Below the pieces are notes generated by a model. That model was not told the DNA's origin and did no database searches. It saw only the letters and a program-made list of their open reading frames with translations. Positions 6,888 through 13,764 of a stretch of 23,031 bases of DNA are shown here, in pieces (within the stretch, counting starts at the first letter, position 1; each line of letters opens with the position of its first letter). This stretch comes from Lustribacter sp049512335 (GTDB lineage: Bacteria; Vulcanimicrobiota; Vulcanimicrobiia; Vulcanimicrobiales; Vulcanimicrobiaceae), in contig JBEKXE010000070.1 of NCBI GenBank assembly GCA_049512335.1, positions 1 through 23,031 of the forward strand, in the 5' to 3' direction. The position numbers and the translations under genes are program-made.

Positions 6888-8900
6888 TTATTGCGCGATC
6901 AGCGAGCCCGCGCGGTCGAGCGTCGTGCGCGTGCGCGCCACGGCGATGTCGACCGCGTTCTGATCGCCTTCACGAATCGCCCGCACGACGTCGGGAAACG
7001 AAATCGCCGTGTCGCCCTCGACGCCGTAGACGGTGAGATCGAGCACCCGCGCGGCTTCCAATTCGCGATCCGCGCGCGAGCCGGTTGCGACGCGTTTGGT
7101 CGCCGCATCGTGCCGGGCGGCGTTCGCGGCGAAGCGCCGGATCGTCGTTTGGAAACCGCGCACGTCGACGTTCACTTTCCGCGCATGGGCGAGGTTGGCG
7201 AGATTGCGCAGCGCGCCGTTCATCGGCGCCACGTAGGCGGTGAAGTGATACGGCACGACGTCGGCGTCGGCCAGGCGCAAGACGGCCACGCCGTAGAGCT
7301 GCGCGATCGCGCGGTGCAGATCGAATTGCGGATCGGCGATCGTGCGCGCGAACTGCAGCGTGTCGTAGCTCGAGTGGTAGGGTCCGAACGGCCCCGAGAA
7401 CGACGCGTCCGCGCTGGGCGTGCCGGCACCGAACAGGAACGGTGCGGGATCGACGCCGCCGTTGCCGCGGTCGATCGGCGGCAGCGCACCGTGCGTGCGA
7501 AACGCCCAGCGCTCGTAAACCGTAGCGCCGGGCTCGGCCGGGTCGGGAACGACGTGCGAAGCTTCGGCGATGGTCTGCGCGATTGCCGCGACCGCGTCCG
7601 CGCCGAACGTACGGCCGGTGATCGCGGGTTCGGTGTTCAGGTAGGCGATCGAGCTGTCGCGGATCTCGTCACCGTGGCGTTTGAGGTAGGCGAGCGAACC
7701 GTACGATCCCAGCTCCTCACCGTCCCAGGCCGCCAGCACGATCGTGCGTCCCGGCGTCCAGCCGGTGCGGGCCAAGTCGCCGAGCCCGCGCGCGGTCTCC
7801 AGCAGCGTCACGGTCCCGCCGCCGCCGGCGCCGATCCCGTAGACCCAGGCGTCACGTTGCGCTCCGACGACCAGCTCTTGGCCGGGCAGCGTCCCGTGGA
7901 GGATGCCGATCGTGTTCCAGAGCGTCGTCTGGCGGCGGATCAGCACCACGTCCATGTGGACTTTGGCCGGGCCGCGGGCAAAGGGATAGCCCACCGACAG
8001 CGCGCCCGTCCAGGGGCGCGGCGCCGACGGTCCCTGCAAGGCCGCCAGCAGCGTGCGCGCGTTGGCTGCCGAGATCGGCAGCACCGGAATCGTCACGCCC
8101 TCGCCGACGGTCCCGCGCTGGACCGAGGTCAAGGGGCGCCACGGGCCGTTCGGGTACGCCGCGCCGCGGCCGAAGCCGTCGTCGGCCGGGTCGTCGTAGA
8201 GCAGGGCGCCCACGGCACCGTGGGCTTGCGCGCGCCGGACGAGCCCGCCCCGCGTGTCGGCGCCGAGCCGGATCAGCAGGATCGCGCCTTTCGGGTCGAT
8301 CCCGTGGCCGTCGAGCAGGGCGTAGTCGGCCGGGGTCCCGTGGCCGGCGTAGACCAGGGGCGCCGTGACGTTGCCGTCGGCACTTCCGGCGAGGAACGGC
8401 AGGCCGACGGCCGGGTTGGCCGTGTCGGGATCGTTCGGGTCGGGCAGCTCGCGCAGGTCGAGGCCGATGTCGAGCTCAGGCCGCGGTGCGCCCGGCGCGA
8501 TCTTCTGGCGCCGGAACAGTTTGCGCTTGGCCAGCGACACGTAGGCCGGAATGTTGGCCGACACGCCGGTCGGCACCAGTCCCAGCGTGAGGGTCTTCGG
8601 TACGTCGATGCGTGCGGTCAGGGTCTCGATGCTGGTGTCGAAACCGAACGATTTGAACTGATCGCGTACGTAGAGGGCCAGCTTGTAGTCGCCGTCCGAG
8701 CCGGCGTAGTGCGGTTCGGCGGCCAGCGCTGCGGCGTCCGCGAGGGCCCCGGCGGCGCTCGGGATGTCGAGGAAGCGATCTTCGAGCGCGAACTCCTGGT
8801 CGCTGCTGGTCATGCTGAACCCGTAGATCTGCGTGTGCGGCGGCGCCGCGGCGAGCAATACGCACGCGCAAGCAACGCCCAGAACACGGAGCGCTTTCAT
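6888..8900 (-). CDS. M28-type (glutamate carboxypeptidase II-like) secreted protein, probably catalytically inactive
   Basis: A 670-residue exported protein with a signal peptide (MKALRVLGVACACVLLAAAP), a PA-type domain at about residues 160-320 and an M28 peptidase fold at about 325-540. It aligns with human glutamate carboxypeptidase II around VVGAQRDAWVYG, WDGEELGSYGS, AYLNTEP and GPYHSSYDT. Comparing ligands from memory of that family: the first zinc histidine is Q348, the bridging aspartate is A358, and the third aspartate position carries E424. The glutamate pair E395-E396 and H509 remain. The loss of two essential ligands suggests a pseudo-enzyme, perhaps binding peptides or another protein, as in the transferrin receptor. 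It lies 37 bp downstream of the DUF2600 gene and 2 bp upstream of the epimerase gene. The fold is secure; the loss of activity is inferred. Confidence 0.88.
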   Translation of the reverse strand: MKALRVLGVACACVLLAAAPPHTQIYGFSMTSSDQEFALEDRFLDIPSAAGALADAAALAAEPHYAGSDGDYKLALYVRDQFKSFGFDTSIETLTARIDVPKTLTLGLVPTGVSANIPAYVSLAKRKLFRRQKIAPGAPRPELDIGLDLRELPDPNDPDTANPAVGLPFLAGSADGNVTAPLVYAGHGTPADYALLDGHGIDPKGAILLIRLGADTRGGLVRRAQAHGAVGALLYDDPADDGFGRGAAYPNGPWRPLTSVQRGTVGEGVTIPVLPISAANARTLLAALQGPSAPRPWTGALSVGYPFARGPAKVHMDVVLIRRQTTLWNTIGILHGTLPGQELVVGAQRDAWVYGIGAGGGGTVTLLETARGLGDLARTGWTPGRTIVLAAWDGEELGSYGSLAYLKRHGDEIRDSSIAYLNTEPAITGRTFGADAVAAIAQTIAEASHVVPDPAEPGATVYERWAFRTHGALPPIDRGNGGVDPAPFLFGAGTPSADASFSGPFGPYHSSYDTLQFARTIADPQFDLHRAIAQLYGVAVLRLADADVVPYHFTAYVAPMNGALRNLANLAHARKVNVDVRGFQTTIRRFAANAARHDAATKRVATGSRADRELEAARVLDLTVYGVEGDTAISFPDVVRAIREGDQNAVDIAVARTRTTLDRAGSLIAQ

Positions 8901-8937
8901 GCAGAGCGCCGTTGAACGGCGCGGCCCGCTCGTCCTT

Positions 8938-10026
8938 TCACAAGGCGGCGAGCACGGCGGCGCTCTCGCGATCGAGCCGCTGTTCGTAGACCTTGGGGTG
9001 GGTGAGGTAGAACAGGCACATGGCGCGCAGGACGAACTCGTGCCACTCGCCGTGGGCCAGCGCCCGCAACCGCTCGCTGGTCGTTCGAACCAACCGGCCG
9101 ACGCGTTCGACGGCGACCGCGCTCGACGGATAGCAGGCCACGAAGTTCAGTTCGCGGTGTTCGCGGTCTTCGGCTTGATCGATGAAATAGTCCAGCAGAA
9201 TGTGGACGGCCGAGACGTTCGGGAAATATGCGGCGACCGTCGAGTCGATCGCGCGCGCGTCGATGCGCGGTTGCAGCGCGAGATAGATCAACGCGAACAC
9301 CGGGAGCGACGAGCCGCACGCCGCGGCGAACTCCCACCAGTACAGGCCCGGGAACGACTCGGCGTGCTCGCCGTACCACGCGCTGCAAACGGCTTCCCGC
9401 CCGGCGGCGTCACCGTGCTTGAGCGTCTGCAACTGTACGTAGTAGCCGGCGATTTGCGCGAGCGCCGGGCGCACCGCCGCGTAATGCGGCAACGTCGCGA
9501 GTCCGGCGCGCACGTCGGCGACGAGCCAGGCCAGATAACCGCCCTCGTCGCCCGGCGGACCGTCGCGGTAGTACGCGCCGGGCGTGCGTTGGTCGTCGAG
9601 CGCGTCGAGCAGCGCGCCGTGCAGCGTGGCGAACGCCGCTTGGGTGACGCCCGGCAGCCGGTCGCAGAGGTTGTCGAGGTAGTCGTAGATCGTTTCGAGC
9701 GACGCGACGATGCGCACGTAGCGCGCGGCGTCGGCGGCCGGCAGAAACGTCGCGAGAATGCAGCCGCCCTGGACGTGAAAGGCCTTGGCGTCGATCGACG
9801 CCAGCGCTTGTTCGCGCAGCGCGGCCGCCGGGATCGCCGCAGCCCGTTCGCGGATCGCTTCGAGCGCGCGCGACGCCCGCGGCACGACGGCGACGAGAAA
9901 GCGCGCCATCGACGCGAGCCCGCGCGGCCCCAGCCGGATCAGGCGGACGAAGCGGTCGGGCGAGCGCAGCACGGTCGTCGTCACGCTGCGCACGTCGTGC
10001 AGCAGCGCGTTAGATCGCGCCGACAT
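8938..10026 (-). CDS. DUF2600 family terpene synthase (YtpB-like, tetraprenyl-beta-curcumene synthase family)
   Basis: A 362-residue all-alpha protein. Two acidic motifs typical of YtpB-like class I terpene synthases are clear: YDYLDNLCDR (D115, D118, D122) and ILLDYFIDQAEDREH (D279, D283, D287). Other family landmarks are CDR after the first motif and YWWEFAAACGSSLPVF at about 229-244. In Bacillus, YtpB converts long-chain all-E prenyl diphosphate to tetraprenyl-beta-curcumene, later cyclised to sesquarterpenes. The ATG at 10026 begins inside the end of glcE (17 bp overlap), suggesting coupled translation. No prenyl diphosphate synthase or squalene-hopene cyclase is in the window, so the substrate and product are not determined. 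The family assignment is confident; the product is not. Confidence 0.87.
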   Translation of the reverse strand: MSARSNALLHDVRSVTTTVLRSPDRFVRLIRLGPRGLASMARFLVAVVPRASRALEAIRERAAAIPAAALREQALASIDAKAFHVQGGCILATFLPAADAARYVRIVASLETIYDYLDNLCDRLPGVTQAAFATLHGALLDALDDQRTPGAYYRDGPPGDEGGYLAWLVADVRAGLATLPHYAAVRPALAQIAGYYVQLQTLKHGDAAGREAVCSAWYGEHAESFPGLYWWEFAAACGSSLPVFALIYLALQPRIDARAIDSTVAAYFPNVSAVHILLDYFIDQAEDREHRELNFVACYPSSAVAVERVGRLVRTTSERLRALAHGEWHEFVLRAMCLFYLTHPKVYEQRLDRESAAVLAAL

Positions 10027-11239
10027 AGCGGCCCGGCGCGAGGATGCCGGCGGGATCGAAGCGAGCCTTGATCGCGCGCATCGTCGCGATCGTCGACGGC
10101 ACCGTGCCCCACGCGTCGATCGACGCCCGCAGAGCCGCGCCGCCGGCAAGCACGGTCGCGTGTTCGAACGCGCCGCGCACGCCGGCGTCGAAAGCCGCGA
10201 TCTTGGCGGTGAACGCCGCGACGGTGCGCGCGGAGAACCGCAGGATCGCATCGCCGGTGCGCAGATCGGCGATGCTCTCGGCGTGCAGACCGTGCGTGTG
10301 GGCCAGCGCTTCGCCGGTGCGCGTGCGCGTCCACGCCGTCGACGGCAGCCCCGTGCTGCGGTAGATCAGCGTGCGTTCGCCGCTTGCGTCGACGTACGCG
10401 TCGACGATCTCCGCGAACGTTTGGGCCGCCGCATCGCCGTCGTGCAGCAGCGTCTCGGCGATGCCGGCGCGGCCCAACGCCGAGCGCAGATCGCGCGTCG
10501 CGCGCTCCACGACCGCCTCGGAGCCTTCAAACAGCAGCACCAGGCGCTCCGCGGCGTGAGGGTAGCGCGCGATGCGCGCGAAGCCGTCCAGCACCAGCGC
10601 CGCCGCCGGTTCGATCGCCAATCCGCCGATCGCCGCGATCGCGCGCTCGCGCAGGTCCGGTGCGAGCGGGGCAATGGCCAACCGCCGAGCGCCCGGGAGC
10701 GGGAGCGTCTTGAAGTTGGCGCGCGCGATCAGTCCCAACGTGCCGAGCGAGCCGACGTAGAGCTTGCTCATGTCGTAACCGGTGACGTTCTTGACCACCA
10801 TCCCGCCGGCCCGCGCGAGCGTTCCGTCGGCCAGGGCGATCGTCGAGCCGATCAGCAGGTCACGCGGGCGGCCGTACGTGGCGCGGCGCGGGCCGGCCCA
10901 GCCGGCGGCGAGCGTTCCGCCGGCGGTCGCGCGCGCCGCAAACGGAGCGTCGAAGGGAATCCACTGGCCGTGCTCGCCCAGCACGCGCGCGATTTCGGAC
11001 AGCGTCGTGCCGCCGTCGATGCCGGCCGTCATGTCGCGCGGATCGTAATCGCGAACGCCGCACAGCCCGCCGGTGTGCACGGCGACGTCGCAGCGCGACG
11101 GCGCATTCCCCAGCGACTGCAGCGTCGATCCGCCGACGATGACGACCGCCGCGCCGTCGCGCGCGCACGCCGCGAGCGTCGCCGCGGCGTCGGCCGCCGC
11201 GGACGGCTTGACGATGCGGGGGGTGACGCTCGCCGTCAT
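10010..11239 (-). CDS. glcE: GlcE-like FAD-binding subunit of glycolate oxidase
   Basis: A 409-residue PCMH-type FAD-binding protein. VIVGGSTLQSLG (residues 33-44) is the degenerate FAD loop, and VVKNVTGYD (148-156) with GSLGTLG (163-169) are GlcE hallmarks; the C-terminus ends FDPAGILAPGRY, also typical. In Escherichia coli GlcD, GlcE and the iron-sulfur subunit GlcF together oxidise glycolate to glyoxylate at the membrane. The start ATG at 11239 overlaps the glcD stop by four bases (ATGA), which fixes it against longer upstream readings. No glcF follows; instead a DUF2600 gene overlaps the 3' end. It may work with GlcD alone, with a distant GlcF, or on another 2-hydroxy acid. Confidence 0.9.
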   Translation of the reverse strand: MTASVTPRIVKPSAAADAAATLAACARDGAAVVIVGGSTLQSLGNAPSRCDVAVHTGGLCGVRDYDPRDMTAGIDGGTTLSEIARVLGEHGQWIPFDAPFAARATAGGTLAAGWAGPRRATYGRPRDLLIGSTIALADGTLARAGGMVVKNVTGYDMSKLYVGSLGTLGLIARANFKTLPLPGARRLAIAPLAPDLRERAIAAIGGLAIEPAAALVLDGFARIARYPHAAERLVLLFEGSEAVVERATRDLRSALGRAGIAETLLHDGDAAAQTFAEIVDAYVDASGERTLIYRSTGLPSTAWTRTRTGEALAHTHGLHAESIADLRTGDAILRFSARTVAAFTAKIAAFDAGVRGAFEHATVLAGGAALRASIDAWGTVPSTIATMRAIKARFDPAGILAPGRYVGAI

Positions 11240-12642
11240 GCGACCGCCGCCGGCGCGCGCACTTCGCCGCACACCGCGCCGGTCGGGAAGATCTTGTCGG
11301 GGTTGAACAGGCGGTGCGGATCGAACACGTCGCGGACGCGGCCCATCGCCGCCAAATCGTCGGCGCCGAAGACGAGCGAGATCGCATCCCGTTTCTCGTA
11401 CCCGATGCCGTGCTCGCCGCTGATCGTTCCGCCCATCGCGATGCACGTCGCGAGAATTTCGGTGCCGGCCTCGACGACGGCGCGCACCGCCCGGGTATCG
11501 CGCCGGTCGAAGCACAGCAGCGGGTGCAAGTTGCCGTCGCCGGCGTGGAACACGTTGCCGACCGGCAGATCGTAGTCGTGCGCGATGCGGTCGATCTCGT
11601 GGATGACGGCCGGCAGCTTCGTGCGCGGGACGCAGGCATCTTGAATGTAGTAGTTCGGCGCGATGCGCCCGAGCGCGCCGGCCGCGCCTTTGCGCGACGC
11701 CCATAACGCCTCGCGTTCCTGCGGGTCGGCCGACGAACGCCACGAGATCGCGCCGTGCGTTTGCGCGATCCGCGCGATCGCCGCTTCGCCCGCCGCCATG
11801 TCGTCGCGCGGGCCCGCGATCTCGACCAGCAACACCGCTCCGGCGTCGAGCGGAAAACCGGCGTGGTAGTGTGCTTCGACCGCGCCGGTGATCAGCTTGT
11901 CCATGATCTCGAGCGCGGTCGGCACGATGCCGGCCGCGATGATCGCGGAGACCGCCTCCGAGGCCGACTCGACGTCGGGAAAGGCCGCGAGGCCGACGCG
12001 CACCGATTCCGGCAGCGTCATGAGGCGCACGTCGACGCTCGTGACCAGTCCCAAGGTTCCCTCGGAGCCGACGAGGAGGCCGGTGAGATCGTAGCCCGAG
12101 TCGTCCAGCGATGTGTGGTGGATCACACCCGCGCCGTCGACGTACTCGACGCCCAGCACGTGATTCGTCGTCGTCCCGTAGGACAGGCAGTGCGGACCGC
12201 CGGCGTTGGTCCCGACGTTGCCGCCGATCGTCGAGACTTTCTGGCTCGACGGATCGGGCGCGTAGAAGATGCCGTGCCCGGCGATCGCCCGCGAGAGGTC
12301 GAGGTTAATGAGGCCGGGCTGGACGCGTGCGCGGCGGTTGCGCACGTCGAGTTCGAGGATGCGATTCATCCGGACCATTGAGACGACGAGGCCGCCACGC
12401 GCCGGGATCGCCCCGCCGCAGAGACCGGAACCGGCGCCGCGCGGCACGACCGGCTCGCCGCACTCGAAGGCGATGCGCACCGCGAGCGCCGCCTCGCGAG
12501 CGTCGCGCGGGATCACGGCGGCAGTCGGCAGATACCCTTCGCTGTACGCGTCGTATGCATACACGGCGAGATCTTCCGGAGAACTCCGCACGGTGTCCGG
12601 GCCGAGCGCTTCCAGGAGGCGTGAAGCGAGCGACGTCACCAT
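11236..12642 (-). CDS. glcD: GlcD-like FAD-linked oxidase, glycolate oxidase catalytic subunit
   Basis: A 468-residue FAD-dependent 2-hydroxyacid dehydrogenase of normal GlcD length. The FAD-binding PCMH domain shows PRGAGSGL (67-74), a PSSQKVSTIGGNVGTNAGG segment (131-149) and VGSEGTLG (191-198). The C-terminal oxidase domain has NVFHAGDGNLHP and GEHGIG (409-414), the metal and substrate site of this family. Known relatives oxidise glycolate, D-lactate or related 2-hydroxy acids. It is the first gene of the long minus-strand run, 39 bp from the divergent PilZ gene, so its promoter must lie in or near that short gap. It is coupled to glcE by an ATGA overlap. Substrate preference cannot be read from the sequence. 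Confidence 0.92.
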   Translation of the reverse strand: MVTSLASRLLEALGPDTVRSSPEDLAVYAYDAYSEGYLPTAAVIPRDAREAALAVRIAFECGEPVVPRGAGSGLCGGAIPARGGLVVSMVRMNRILELDVRNRRARVQPGLINLDLSRAIAGHGIFYAPDPSSQKVSTIGGNVGTNAGGPHCLSYGTTTNHVLGVEYVDGAGVIHHTSLDDSGYDLTGLLVGSEGTLGLVTSVDVRLMTLPESVRVGLAAFPDVESASEAVSAIIAAGIVPTALEIMDKLITGAVEAHYHAGFPLDAGAVLLVEIAGPRDDMAAGEAAIARIAQTHGAISWRSSADPQEREALWASRKGAAGALGRIAPNYYIQDACVPRTKLPAVIHEIDRIAHDYDLPVGNVFHAGDGNLHPLLCFDRRDTRAVRAVVEAGTEILATCIAMGGTISGEHGIGYEKRDAISLVFGADDLAAMGRVRDVFDPHRLFNPDKIFPTGAVCGEVRAPAAVA

Positions 12643-12681
12643 GAGGACGGGCTACGAAGGGCGCGCGGCTTCTTCCTGGAA

Positions 12682-13212
12682 GTGCCTCGCTCGTCCGTGT
12701 TCAACATTCGCAGGCCCGGTGCCGGGGGCGAAACCGCCCCTTCGCCCAAGTCGGACCAAAAGCGTCAGAGCTATCGCGCGTCGATCGAATTCCCGATCGT
12801 CTACGTCGTTGATGGGCGCGAAGGCACGCGCTCTGCGAGCGCCAACGACTTGAGCGTCGGCGGTTTGCGTTTGCTCGGCGACGAGGACTTCACCAAGGAC
12901 ACGGTGATCGATTTTCGTTTCACGCTTCCGACCGCCGAAGTCAAGGACGTGTTCATCGAAAAGGAGATCACGGAGCGGACCGTGTTCGGCGAGCGCAAGC
13001 GCCGCGTCAAGGTTCCGCCGACCCCCTTCGAACAGTTCGACATCGCCGGCAAGATCGTGATCGCGTTCTACAACCTGCGCACGCAGCGGTTCGCACACGG
13101 CGTGCGCTTTCTGCATCTCCCGCAGCGCAGCGAAGACGAGATCCAGCGCTTCATCCACCTGTGGCAGCTCAAGCAATTGCGTCAACGCGCCGAGCGCGAC
13201 GAGAGCACGTAG
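12682..13212 (+). CDS. PilZ domain protein, putative c-di-GMP receptor
   Basis: A protein of about 176 residues with the two c-di-GMP contact motifs of PilZ domains: an RxxxR (R28-Q-S-Y-R32) and a (D/N)xSxxG (D56-L-S-V-G-G61). The rest of the beta barrel continues to GVRFLHLP near residue 148, followed by a charged alpha-helical tail. Binding of c-di-GMP is therefore likely. Two GTG starts are possible, at 12682 and 12697; neither has a strong ribosome binding site, and the shorter form still keeps both motifs. The gene is divergent from glcD and 16 bp upstream of the small membrane protein gene, with which it probably forms a transcription unit that may extend into the TIR-STAND-WD40 genes. 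Confidence 0.85.
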   Translation: MPRSSVFNIRRPGAGGETAPSPKSDQKRQSYRASIEFPIVYVVDGREGTRSASANDLSVGGLRLLGDEDFTKDTVIDFRFTLPTAEVKDVFIEKEITERTVFGERKRRVKVPPTPFEQFDIAGKIVIAFYNLRTQRFAHGVRFLHLPQRSEDEIQRFIHLWQLKQLRQRAERDEST

Positions 13213-13228
13213 GACGTTTGTTTAACGC

Positions 13229-13720
13229 ATGAACCTGAGCGTCATCATTCGAGGGGCCTTGCTTGTCGTTGTCGTCGTGCTCGTTGCCGGCGGGGTGCTC
13301 GTGTGGCGTGGCATGCTGCACCTGCCGACCCACGTGGCGAGCGCTCCGCGGCCTGCGCCCACTAAGAGCGCCGCACCGTTCGTGCCGCCTGCCGGTGCGC
13401 CGAAGTTCGACCCCGCGTCCAACAAGGAAGCCGATGCCATCGATCCGTTCGTCATGCGGCTCGCCAAGGTGAACGCGATGGCGCAGCGGCCGATCGTCAC
13501 GTTCGCCGAGTACGAGGACACCGACGGCGGTCAACGCTACTTCCTCGCGATCGTCACCTCGTGCAAAGAGCTCAATGCGATCTGGCCGATCAACAAGGGC
13601 GTGCTGCAAGCAAAAGTCGAGGGCCCGCTGCAGCTGAAAGACGATTTCTCGATCTTCTCGTTTGCCGAATACTATTCGAACGGGCAGTGGGGCGTGCAGT
13701 CCTGCGACGGTACGACCTGA
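13229..13720 (+). CDS. Hypothetical membrane-anchored protein
   Basis: I do not recognise this 163-residue protein. Residues 6-26 form a strongly hydrophobic helix (IIRGALLVVVVVLVAGGVLVW), read as a signal anchor; residues 38-60 are rich in proline and alanine like a linker; and a compact C-terminal domain (about 68-163) carries two cysteines, C112 and C159, that could form a disulfide outside the membrane. There is no cleavage site or lipobox. AGGA at 13211-13214 lies upstream of the ATG at a rather long distance. It is sandwiched between the PilZ gene (16 bp) and the TIR gene (44 bp), all on one strand. Whether it belongs functionally to either is unknown. Confidence 0.75.
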   Translation: MNLSVIIRGALLVVVVVLVAGGVLVWRGMLHLPTHVASAPRPAPTKSAAPFVPPAGAPKFDPASNKEADAIDPFVMRLAKVNAMAQRPIVTFAEYEDTDGGQRYFLAIVTSCKELNAIWPINKGVLQAKVEGPLQLKDDFSIFSFAEYYSNGQWGVQSCDGTT

Positions 13721-13764
13721 TCTAGTCCCACGGCACGACGGGGAAGGCGCCCCGGGGGTGCCGA

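Noticed and set aside
6891..8915. Very long plus-strand open frame antisense to the M28 homologue
   Set aside because: The product is Arg/Gly/Val-rich with no domain signal and mirrors the codons of the real gene; typical for GC-rich DNA.
8833..10071. Plus-strand open frame opposite the DUF2600 gene
   Set aside because: No recognisable motif and Arg-rich composition; the minus strand has clear terpene synthase motifs.
9785..11575. Plus-strand open frame of nearly 600 codons opposite glcE and part of glcD
   Set aside because: Low-complexity Arg/Ala product; the minus strand has unmistakable GlcE and GlcD motifs.
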